DNA of 6,556 nucleotides from an uncultured Candidatus Saccharibacteria bacterium (GTDB taxonomy: Bacteria; Patescibacteriota; Saccharimonadia; Saccharimonadales; Saccharimonadaceae), in the NCBI GenBank assembly GCA_938036845.1, contig CALHWA010000127.1, positions 1 through 6,556 of the forward strand. The letters are read 5' to 3'. How positions within the stretch are numbered: the stretch's first letter is position 1; each line of letters begins with the position of its first letter. A program made the translations under genes and the position numbers. Under the pieces are notes generated by a model, which was not told the DNA's origin, did not search any database, and was given only the letters and a program-made list of their open reading frames with translations. Below, one piece after another: positions 1-5,626 of this stretch.

Positions 1-417
1 GCAGCGATACCTATTAAGCGGCTGGCCGGCTGGGCTGTCACAGATATTATTGCTTCATTGCGACAACATAGCTTTACTCAGCAGCAAGACATCCTCGCAA
101 CTTGCATCCAACGAATGATTGACTGTAGCCTGGTGGAGGCAGATGACTTTATCATGCAGGTCATCGCTCGGCTTGATGGCCAGCATACGATTACCCAGAT
201 TGCTCAGCAGTTGGGCTGCTCCGAGCGGCATCTGCGGCGGATTGTTCGCCAGCGAACTGGCTTTTCACCTCGAGCACTGCGGACAATTGTCCAGTTTCAG
301 CGGAGCTTTACAGAAGATTGGCGAGAGCTCTATGCCGACCAGTCGCACTATATCCATCGTTTTCAGTGGATTACGCAGCATACACCGCAGCACTACCACA
401 AGACATACCAGGCATAA
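1..417 (+). CDS. AraC-family transcriptional regulator, C-terminal part (5' end cut by window)
   Basis: The reading frame is open from base 1 to a TAA, giving 138 visible residues. The true start lies upstream; an internal TTG at 58 is not a credible start. Residues about 62-84 (ITQIAQQLGCSERHLRRIV) form a classic first AraC helix-turn-helix, followed by TGFSP. Near the end, YADQSHYIHRF and the TP of QHTPQHYH match the recognition helix and closing segment of the second one. AraC proteins bind DNA as cytoplasmic regulators through these two motifs; the effector-binding N-terminal domain is outside the window. Oddly, only about 13 residues separate RTIVQF from DQSH, where the family usually has about 24, so the first helix of the second motif seems shortened without loss of frame. 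It may regulate the small genes that follow it on the same strand, but that is inferred from position only. Confidence 0.8.
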   Translation, partial: AAIPIKRLAGWAVTDIIASLRQHSFTQQQDILATCIQRMIDCSLVEADDFIMQVIARLDGQHTITQIAQQLGCSERHLRRIVRQRTGFSPRALRTIVQFQRSFTEDWRELYADQSHYIHRFQWITQHTPQHYHKTYQA

Positions 418-457
418 TGTCCGAAATATACAATACGAGAGAGTGCCGCTGCGCTAC

Positions 458-471
458 TATAATGGCATAAT
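458..471 (+). promoter_or_regulatory. Promoter -10 region for the VOC-DUF1905 pair
   Basis: A perfect TATAAT lies at 458-463, in the 76-base gap after the AraC gene. A second overlapping candidate, CATAAT at 466-471, is preceded by TGG and so has an extended -10 form. No good -35 hexamer is seen at 16-18 bp from the first box. Transcription from either would begin near 470-478 and leave a short leader of about 16-24 nt carrying the Shine-Dalgarno. Confidence 0.6.
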
Positions 472-481
472 CATCTAACGC

Positions 482-488
482 AAAGGAG
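482..488 (+). promoter_or_regulatory. Strong ribosome binding site (AAAGGAG)
   Basis: AAAGGAG sits 5 bases before the ATG at 494 and fixes that start. It is the only strong Shine-Dalgarno in the window; most other genes here lack one, which fits the leaderless promoters found further along. Confidence 0.8.
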
Positions 489-493
489 CGCAT

Positions 494-880
494 ATGCACG
501 CACTATATCCTGTGACAATTACCACAAAAATAACGGAATGTAAGGAGTTTTATTGTCGGCTCTTTGGCTTTGAGGTTGTATTCGAAGCCGATTGGTACGT
601 GCAGCTCTTGCATAGGCATAGTGGCGTAGAGATCGGCCTGATGCAGCCACACCTTGCCAACCAGCCACAAGATCTCCAAGCGGCATTTGGTGGTCATGGC
701 ATTATTTACTCACTTGAAGTCGCTGATGCTGCCAGTGAATATGAGCGGATTAAGAGCTGCGATGTTGCAATCACCCATCCACTCACCACTGAGGCATGGG
801 GCCAGACTCACTTTTGTGTGCGTGATCCAAGTGGTGTAACAGTCGACATCGTCCAGCAAGCAGAAGAGAATAATGAGTGA
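494..880 (+). CDS. VOC superfamily (glyoxalase/bleomycin-resistance fold) protein
   Basis: The 128-residue protein has the size and layout of single-domain VOC proteins: two beta-alpha-beta-beta-beta halves. The first half begins YPVTITTKI, then FYCRLFGFEVVFEADWYV at about 19-36. The second runs from GHGIIYSLEVADA (68-80) to THFCVRDPSGVTVDIVQ (105-121), where DPSG and the last strand mark the usual end. VOC members include metal-dependent lyases, dioxygenases and drug-binding resistance proteins, and sequence alone does not set the substrate. The usual metal-ligand places are unorthodox: the last strand carries Asp (VDIV) where many enzymes have Glu, and the first strand has no clear His. It may therefore bind a ligand or a different metal. 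AAAGGAG precedes the start, and the stop overlaps the next start by one base (TGATG), indicating co-translation with the DUF1905 gene. Confidence 0.85.
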   Translation: MHALYPVTITTKITECKEFYCRLFGFEVVFEADWYVQLLHRHSGVEIGLMQPHLANQPQDLQAAFGGHGIIYSLEVADAASEYERIKSCDVAITHPLTTEAWGQTHFCVRDPSGVTVDIVQQAEENNE

Positions 881-1167
881 TGTATACGTATATCATTAAT
901 GGGCGGGTGCAGCAATTTCCGCAAGCAGGTGGCTGGTATTATATCGCAGTGCCGCAGAGGTATACAGAGATACTCCAACCACTAACGGTGCGTGGTCTGA
1001 TTGCGGTTCATGCGGTGGTAGGGGAGGTGTCGTGGGATACCTCACTACTGCCAATGGGTGATGGTACCCACTTCATTCCGCTGCCTGCTAAGGTGCGGCG
1101 GGTAAACCAGCTCGATGTGGGGAGCTGCGTCAACCTCAGGTTTATGATTCGCCGCTCAGCAACGTGA
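880..1167 (+). CDS. DUF1905 domain protein
   Basis: This 95-residue protein resembles DUF1905, a small beta-barrel domain of unknown function. Matching signatures are a GGWYYIAVP strand near residues 18-26, a central VRGLIAVHAVVGEVSWDTSLLP, and a closing GTHFIPLPAKVRR plus a hydrophobic strand. The domain spans nearly the whole product. In other bacteria it occurs alone or fused to a YdeI/OmdA-like region, which is absent here. I chose ATG 880 rather than GTG 877 because it overlaps the preceding TGA by a single base, a standard coupling arrangement; GTG 877 would add one residue. There is no strong Shine-Dalgarno, so translation probably depends on ribosomes finishing the VOC gene. No catalytic residues can be assigned. 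The -35 element for the next gene overlaps this stop codon. Confidence 0.8.
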   Translation: MYTYIINGRVQQFPQAGGWYYIAVPQRYTEILQPLTVRGLIAVHAVVGEVSWDTSLLPMGDGTHFIPLPAKVRRVNQLDVGSCVNLRFMIRRSAT

Positions 1168-1192
1168 CGCTCACCGTGTATCCTTGTATAAT
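1164..1192 (+). promoter_or_regulatory. Leaderless-type promoter for the DUF1697 gene
   Basis: GTGACG (1164-1169, 4 of 6 to TTGACA), a 17-bp spacer and a perfect TATAAT (1187-1192). The -35 overlaps the DUF1905 stop codon. The expected transcription start, 7 bases past the -10, is base 1199, the A of an in-frame ATG. Confidence 0.7.
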
Positions 1193-1198
1193 AGCACT

Positions 1199-1777
1199 AT
1201 GCACACGCTCCACCACACCACAGCAAAACCAATGCGCTACGCACTGCTCCTCCGGGGTATTAATGTTGGCGGCAAGCATAAGGTGAGTATGGATCGCCTG
1301 AAGGCGGACTTGATGGAGCTGGGCTTTCGCAGCGTCGTCTCGTATATCAATAGCGGCAATCTCTTTTTTGACAGCAGCGAGCCGGAGGAGGCGATCCAGC
1401 GCACTCTGGCGCGCTATTTTGACGCGACCTATGATTTCCCAGTACCGTTTATTATCATCAGTGCTACTACGCTCCAGCAAGAGGTAGCTCAACTACCGAG
1501 CTGGTGGCAGGATGACACGGCCTACCGACGGGATGTGCTGTTCTACTTGCCAGAGGCGGATAAGACGGCGATTGAGGCAAAGGCAGCCACCTGGGCAAAT
1601 AGCCGTGAGCAGCTCTATTTTGGGCGCACCGCGTTCTTCTATTGCAATCACGATCAAGCCGATTATCTCACATCAAACTACCATAAAAAGCTACTCAAAG
1701 CCCGGTTTTACAAACAGCTCACAATCCGCAGCGGCAAAACCTTCCAGAAAATAATTGAACTAACATTGGGGGACTAA
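1199..1777 (+). CDS. DUF1697 family protein
   Basis: The product belongs to DUF1697, a widespread bacterial family of about 180 residues with unknown function. The hallmark N-terminus is clear: MRYALLLRGINVGGKHKVSM, then LKADLMELGFRSVVSYINSGNLFF. Later family-like segments include RRDVLFYLP, a stretch around FGRTAFFYC, and the closing basic KLLKARFYKQLTIRSGKTFQKI. From ATG 1199 the protein is 192 residues; from the internal ATG 1232, where the family usually starts, it is 181. I prefer 1199 because the -10 box predicts transcription beginning on that base, and ATG 1232 has no Shine-Dalgarno. The TTG at 1184 would read through the -10 box and is rejected. The stop overlaps the next ATG by one base (TAATG), so the two genes form a pair. 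Family assignment is firm; the start is less certain. Confidence 0.85.
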   Translation: MHTLHHTTAKPMRYALLLRGINVGGKHKVSMDRLKADLMELGFRSVVSYINSGNLFFDSSEPEEAIQRTLARYFDATYDFPVPFIIISATTLQQEVAQLPSWWQDDTAYRRDVLFYLPEADKTAIEAKAATWANSREQLYFGRTAFFYCNHDQADYLTSNYHKKLLKARFYKQLTIRSGKTFQKIIELTLGD

Positions 1778-2247
1778 TGAATATCTACGCCTATCAACGC
1801 CCGCTTGGGCCTATTGCCGACGACAAGGCTTTGCGCCAGAAATATATTGCGGTGTATGATGCCAAGACACACCAGCAGGTCGTGCGCTTTTGCCACGCGT
1901 ATGGTCATCGACTACATGAGCTCACCCGCCACACCTTCCCATATAACAGCGACATTGCTGACGCGTATGCTGGTATGGAGCAGTGGCTTGCTGGCGAGGC
2001 GAACTACCATGCGGCCCGCAACGCAAGCTTTCAGATTGGCCGCCAGGCGCGCTCTGCAACCGACCGAGTAGCGGAGCGTTTCCTGCGCACTATGGCACAG
2101 CTCACGGCAAGTCCGCATGTGAAATATCACGGGCTGTGGGCAAGTGACTTTGCCATCACCCTTATCAACACCATGCACCCAAACGATGAAGCGGCAGTGC
2201 GTGACGAACGCATGGCGCAGATACAACTTTTGAAAAGCATTAACTAA
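1777..2247 (+). CDS. Imm-5-like putative immunity protein
   Basis: This 156-residue, probably all-helical protein resembles the Imm-5-like 'putative immunity protein' family. Features supporting this are an N-terminal YIAVYDAKTHQQVVRF segment (23-38) and a central MEQWLAGEANYHAARNAS (67-84), matching the family's W-x-x-Gly-Glu pattern. A later helical stretch, RFLRTMAQLTASPHVKYHG (101-119), is followed by SDFAITLINTM (123-133). Members are predicted to neutralise polymorphic toxins, but many stand alone and the role is mostly predicted. No toxin gene is visible beside it. Its ATG overlaps the DUF1697 stop by one base, with GGGGGA (1768-1773) three bases upstream as a possible weak binding site, so it is probably co-transcribed with DUF1697. 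No signal peptide or membrane segment is seen, consistent with a cytoplasmic protein. The assignment rests on remembered family patterns. Confidence 0.6.
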   Translation: MNIYAYQRPLGPIADDKALRQKYIAVYDAKTHQQVVRFCHAYGHRLHELTRHTFPYNSDIADAYAGMEQWLAGEANYHAARNASFQIGRQARSATDRVAERFLRTMAQLTASPHVKYHGLWASDFAITLINTMHPNDEAAVRDERMAQIQLLKSIN

Positions 2248-2316
2248 ATTTTAAATATAGATGCGTGTATAAGAGGTGCGTTCGATGCGGTAGCATAACC
2301 TGCGGCTGGTGAGCAA

Positions 2317-2345
2317 TTGAGTCAGCTACACAACTTCGCTATACT
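2317..2345 (+). promoter_or_regulatory. Leaderless-type promoter for the UDG-family gene
   Basis: TTGAGT (2317-2322, 4 of 6), an exact 17-bp spacer and TATACT (2340-2345). The predicted start of transcription, 7 bases beyond the -10, is 2352, the first base of the ATG. No Shine-Dalgarno precedes the gene. The rest of the 104-base gap from 2248 holds no gene; a TATAAG at 2268-2273 is followed only by a two-codon frame. Confidence 0.75.
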
Positions 2346-2351
2346 AAAGAT

Positions 2352-2942
2352 ATGACAAATGCGCAATCACAGCCACTCCTCTACGAGCACATTTGTGCCG
2401 ATCCAATGAATGCTGATTTTGCGGCACGGGGTTGGCCGCCGGTGTATAGTGCCTCGGCGCGCTCGCGCATCATCATTGTTGGCCAGGCACCCGGCCGCAT
2501 TGCTCAGGAGACGGGAGTACCGTGGAATGATGCTAGCGGTCGCCTCTTGCGGCAGTGGCTTGGCGTGAGCGATGAGCAGTTTTACAACCCCGATCTCTTT
2601 GCGCTCATCCCCATGGATTTTTACTACCCCGGCAAGGGCGTGCATGGTGACTTACCGCCACGCAAGGAGTTTGCTGGGAAATGGCACCCAAAACTCCGTG
2701 CCCAGATGCCAGCAGTGCGCCTAACGATTCTGGTCGGTGCCTATGCGCAGAAATACTATCTTGCCCGCCAGGCAGAGAAGAACTTAACAGAAACGGTAGC
2801 ACATTTTGCGCAGTATTTGCCAGAGTATTTCCCACTGGTGCATCCATCGCCGCTGACTGCTCGCTGGCGAGCGCGTAATCCGTGGTTTGAGGCGGAGGTT
2901 ATTCCAGTACTGCGACAGAAGGTTTGCCAAGCTTTAGAGTAA
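2352..2942 (+). CDS. Uracil-DNA glycosylase family protein
   Basis: The 196-residue protein fits a UDG-superfamily group related to COG1573. Motif 1 is IIIVGQAPGRIAQETGVPW at 40-58 (GQAPG corresponds to the water-activating loop), followed by NDASGRLLRQWLG. LIPMDFYYPGKG (85-96) and GDLPPRKEF (99-107) are typical of this subgroup, TILVGAYAQKYYL (125-137) is the hydrophobic strand region, and FPLVHPSP (160-167) is the HPSP DNA-binding loop. Superfamily members excise uracil or other deaminated bases from DNA as the first step of base excision repair; the exact substrate here is inferred. Only Cys15 and Cys192 are present, so the 4Fe-4S cluster of family 4/5 enzymes cannot form. The gene is monocistronic by layout, with its own promoter and likely leaderless mRNA. 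Its C-terminus (ARNPWFEAEVIPVLR) is intact. Confidence 0.85.
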   Translation: MTNAQSQPLLYEHICADPMNADFAARGWPPVYSASARSRIIIVGQAPGRIAQETGVPWNDASGRLLRQWLGVSDEQFYNPDLFALIPMDFYYPGKGVHGDLPPRKEFAGKWHPKLRAQMPAVRLTILVGAYAQKYYLARQAEKNLTETVAHFAQYLPEYFPLVHPSPLTARWRARNPWFEAEVIPVLRQKVCQALE

Positions 2943-3011
2943 TTATGAAGGCGTGTGAGTACTGCCGGGTAATGGCTCGGCTGTATTTTGTATCCGTATA
3001 GAACGCACTAT

Positions 3012-3022
3012 GAATATTATTC
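3012..3022. repeat. Small perfect inverted repeat in the 2943-3109 gap
   Basis: GAATA-T-TATTC, an 11-base palindrome with a single central base, lies in the AT-rich 167-base gap before the nucleotidyltransferase gene. It could be an operator half-turn site, but the sequence is AT-rich and it may be chance. The gap otherwise shows no convincing gene or terminator. Confidence 0.25.
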
Positions 3023-3093
3023 GAACAAGATAAAAACTAATACAACAGAGTGTACAAATAGTATGCAAAACACTTCTCGCGCCTACAAAAGTA

Positions 3094-3102
3094 TGGTATA
3101 AC
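3094..3102 (+). promoter_or_regulatory. Extended -10, leaderless-type promoter for the nucleotidyltransferase-like gene
   Basis: TGG-TATAAC (3094-3102) has the TGn extension that makes up for a poor -35 (TTCTCG at 3074-3079, 3 of 6). Seven bases separate it from the ATG at 3110, so transcription should begin at 3109 or 3110. An AAGGTG at 3104 or nearby ends almost against the ATG, too close to act as a normal ribosome binding site. Confidence 0.65.
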
Positions 3103-3109
3103 AAGGTGT

Positions 3110-3946
3110 ATGAGACGATCCCCAGAAACAACCCTAGCCAATTCATATTTCACATTAGTTGCAGCAGATTTTCACAATCGGATGGAAGACGTGGGAGATG
3201 CTCCCTATACTGTGGTTGGTGGGCTCGGATTACACGCAGTGACTCATGCCGAGGAGATCGATTGGGATGATCGTGTAGTGCGGATTGGTAATATCTACCT
3301 GCCGCGGCGGCGTGAGAATAATGGCACGGTGCGAGATCTCGACACATTAGTGCATACAACAGATACAGTAGCAGCATATCGAGATGAGATGAAAGATGCG
3401 CTGGGTGGACTGCTTGTCCCTTCGGTATTTGGCCTTAGGCCATATGGCACTCCACTAATGAATACACTCAAAGGTTTGAGCCATTTCACTGGTGATCGCT
3501 ATCTTAAAGAGGGCAAAGGGGGTGAAAAGGAACTTTACTGGCGTCTTGCTGGCAGCGAAACGAAGATTCCACTTGAAAGCCTTGATCCTTGGCGTGTCGA
3601 ACAAGACGGCCAAACAGTTTGTACTATTCCTGGCCCCGTTGCTCAGCTCGGTGCGTATATGAATCGATCGATTACTGGCGTGCGCAAAAAGGATGAAAGG
3701 AAACTAACAGGGCTCGAGAACGTTGTTATGCCGAACGGCAAGATCAGCGACATCCCAAAGGAATATCGCGAGCAATACTTTGCCTTTGTTGAGCAAGCAG
3801 AGAAGGTCAAACAGGCGCGACAAAAACTTGGTTTGACTGCGCTTAAAGCACATCTTTTGGCAGATCTCGAAACGAGAGACTGGGCTGTTAAGCTTGCTCA
3901 AGGTCAGCACGATGGTTTGCTTCGGCCATTTACTGGCAAGCAGTAG
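3110..3946 (+). CDS. Nucleotidyltransferase-fold protein of unknown role
   Basis: I recognise a fold signature but not a specific family in this 278-residue protein. YTVVGGLGLHAVT (33-45) resembles the hG-G loop of Pol-beta-type nucleotidyltransferases, and NNGTVRDLDTLV (70-81) the R-x-T-x-D-h-D metal-binding motif (Asp76, Asp78). Compared with typical small members, about 20 residues rich in charge are inserted between these motifs. After a middle domain, PGPVAQLGAYMNRSITGV then RKKDERKL (174-199) resembles the helical 'KD...DL' segment that follows the core in AbiEii-like and related proteins. A charged helical tail (224-266) ends the protein. Such enzymes move NMP groups onto proteins, tRNA or antibiotics; the substrate here is unknown. 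No HEPN or other toxin partner is adjacent, so it stands alone. It has its own extended -10 promoter and probably a leaderless mRNA. The stop is TAG. Confidence 0.6.
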   Translation: MRRSPETTLANSYFTLVAADFHNRMEDVGDAPYTVVGGLGLHAVTHAEEIDWDDRVVRIGNIYLPRRRENNGTVRDLDTLVHTTDTVAAYRDEMKDALGGLLVPSVFGLRPYGTPLMNTLKGLSHFTGDRYLKEGKGGEKELYWRLAGSETKIPLESLDPWRVEQDGQTVCTIPGPVAQLGAYMNRSITGVRKKDERKLTGLENVVMPNGKISDIPKEYREQYFAFVEQAEKVKQARQKLGLTALKAHLLADLETRDWAVKLAQGQHDGLLRPFTGKQ

Positions 3947-3960
3947 CTTCGCGCTATAAT
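3933..3960 (+). promoter_or_regulatory. Leaderless-type promoter for uvrC
   Basis: A perfect TATAAT (3955-3960) lies 7 bases before the uvrC ATG, which puts the transcription start at 3967-3968. CTGGCA (3933-3938, 4 of 6) with a 16-bp spacer is the best -35 and falls inside the end of the preceding gene. No Shine-Dalgarno is present. Confidence 0.7.
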
Positions 3961-3967
3961 AGAAAGT

Positions 3968-5596
3968 ATGAACGCCGCCCTCTACGCCAAGCTCAAAACA
4001 CTACCCCGTAGCCCGGGGGTGTACTTTCATAAGTCGGCGAGCGGGGAGGTGATTTATGTCGGCAAGGCGGCAGTGCTGCGCAACCGAGTGCGGCAGTATT
4101 TTCAAGATTCGCGTGGACGAGATAATAAAACCATGGCACTGGTGGCGGAGATCCACGATACGGATTGGATCGAGACCGAGAGCGAAGTGGACGCGCTGTT
4201 TTTAGAAAGTGAGATGATCAAGCGCTACATGCCGCGTTACAATGTACTGCTGCGCGATGATAAATCACAGACCTTTGTGCGAATCAACATGAAGAGCCAG
4301 TGGCCAGTGGTGAGCTTTACGCGCAACCCAGCGGATGATGGCGCTGACTACTACGGCCCCTTCTACAACGGCTTTGCGCTCAAAAAAGCCCTGCGCCACC
4401 TGCGGCCAATCTTCCCGTACCTAACGCGTGAGCGCCGGCCTGGGCAATCAAAGCTGGACGAAGATTTAGGCCTGAGCCCCAAAGCCAGCGACGGGCCGCT
4501 AGTATACAAAGCCAACCTCCGCACGCTGATTAGCTACATCAAAGGCAACCGCAAAGCCATCGCTGCCGAGCTTGAGCGCGATATGAAGACGGCCGCCGGG
4601 CTACACGAATTTGAGCGAGCAGCCCAGCTGCGCAATAAGCTGCGCGCCATGCAGGAGTTGCAGCGCCGGGTGATGTTTGGCGATAAGGAATTTTTGGCTA
4701 TTAGTAAGGACCGGGCCTTGGCGGATTTGACCACGCTGCTGGGGCTAGCCGGTGAACCAACCCGCATCGAAGGCTACGATATCAGCCACATGAGCGGTCG
4801 TCAGGTGGTGGCGAGCATGGTGGTGTTTCGCAATGGCGTCAGTGACCGGGCCGAGTATCGCAAGTTTAAAGTCAGTGAAAAAAACGACGACACTGGTAAT
4901 ATGCACGACGTCATCTTTCGCCGCCTCAGTGAGCGCCATATCAAGAGCTGGGGCACGCCGAGCCTGCTGCTGATTGACGGTGGCAAAGGCCAGCTAGCGG
5001 CAGCAATCGCGGCCCGCGATACGCGTGGGGTACATGTGCCGATCATCAGCATTGCCAAGCGTGAGGAAGAAATCTTGGTACACAAAACTGGCTCGCAGGT
5101 GGGGCTGGCGTATATTCAGCAGCTACAAGCCGAGCGCCCGAGTGGCATTACCGTCTACGAGGATGGCGATGTCTATGTGATCAACCTCCACCCAGGGCAG
5201 CGCAACGCTGGCGCGCACTCCAAGAATTTGCGGGGTAGTGCCGCGGTGTATGAGCCAGAGGCGGCCCACGCTGCTTCTGTCGTGCAGGAACAGCCAGGTA
5301 GCAGTACCAGCCCGGTCGCCATTCCACCGCTTGCAGCCAGTGATATCACCAAGCTCTTCCAGCGCATCCGCGACGAGTCGCACCGCTTTGCCGTCAGCTA
5401 CCACACGGCGTTGCAGCGCAAAGCCAGCGTCAAAAGTGCGCTCGATGGCATCCCTGGCGTTGGCCCCAAAACCAAGCAGAAGCTGCTGCGGCAGTTTGGC
5501 AGTGTGCGTGGTATCATGCGCGCCAGCCAAGCAGAGCTAGCGGCAGTGGTAGGGGAGGCGCGCGCAGCGCAGATTTGGCAGGGCTGCAGTAGATGA
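3968..5596 (+). CDS. uvrC: Excinuclease ABC subunit C (UvrC)
   Basis: UvrC makes both incisions, 3' then 5', around a DNA lesion marked by UvrA and UvrB. All modules are present in 542 residues. The GIY-YIG nuclease has GVYF (17-20), YVGK (30-33), Arg40, Glu80 and YNV (91-93). A UVR motif that contacts UvrB spans about 199-232. The RNase H-like nuclease has Asp271 in YDISH, Asp337 in LIDGGKGQ, and RDESHRF (468-474). A helix-hairpin-helix region (about 492-540) carries GIPGVGPKTKQKLL. Two departures stand out. The segment after the first nuclease (143-178) lacks the cysteine cluster usual in UvrC; the only cysteine is Cys540. About 75 extra residues lie between EEEIL and LFQRIRDE, the last part low in complexity. 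Total length is shorter than the E. coli protein of about 610. The gene has its own promoter and converges on the lipid kinase gene. Confidence 0.97.
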   Translation: MNAALYAKLKTLPRSPGVYFHKSASGEVIYVGKAAVLRNRVRQYFQDSRGRDNKTMALVAEIHDTDWIETESEVDALFLESEMIKRYMPRYNVLLRDDKSQTFVRINMKSQWPVVSFTRNPADDGADYYGPFYNGFALKKALRHLRPIFPYLTRERRPGQSKLDEDLGLSPKASDGPLVYKANLRTLISYIKGNRKAIAAELERDMKTAAGLHEFERAAQLRNKLRAMQELQRRVMFGDKEFLAISKDRALADLTTLLGLAGEPTRIEGYDISHMSGRQVVASMVVFRNGVSDRAEYRKFKVSEKNDDTGNMHDVIFRRLSERHIKSWGTPSLLLIDGGKGQLAAAIAARDTRGVHVPIISIAKREEEILVHKTGSQVGLAYIQQLQAERPSGITVYEDGDVYVINLHPGQRNAGAHSKNLRGSAAVYEPEAAHAASVVQEQPGSSTSPVAIPPLAASDITKLFQRIRDESHRFAVSYHTALQRKASVKSALDGIPGVGPKTKQKLLRQFGSVRGIMRASQAELAAVVGEARAAQIWQGCSR

Positions 5597-5626
5597 GACA
5601 CACCCAACCAACGACACAGTCAGTGG

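Noticed and set aside
1184..1198. TTG start for the DUF1697 gene
   Set aside because: It would translate through the TATAAT -10 box, upstream of the predicted transcription start.
2268..2293. TATAAG followed by ATG at 2285 as another leaderless gene
   Set aside because: The frame is ATG CGG TAG, only two codons.
2962..2979. Possible terminator hairpin GCCG...CGGC after the UDG-family gene
   Set aside because: The stem is only 4 bp with a 10-base loop and no proper run of T follows.
2943..3146. 67-residue hydrophobic open frame on the - strand
   Set aside because: It covers the AT-rich gap and the promoter and start of the nucleotidyltransferase-like gene, has no binding site or -10 at a sensible distance, and its hydrophobic look is what AT-rich sequence gives by chance.
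5123..5540. Long open frames on both strands inside uvrC
   Set aside because: They are shadows of the high-GC uvrC coding sequence and resemble no family.
5597..5626. Bidirectional terminator between uvrC and the lipid kinase gene
   Set aside because: The 30-base gap shows no stem-loop and no T or A tract.
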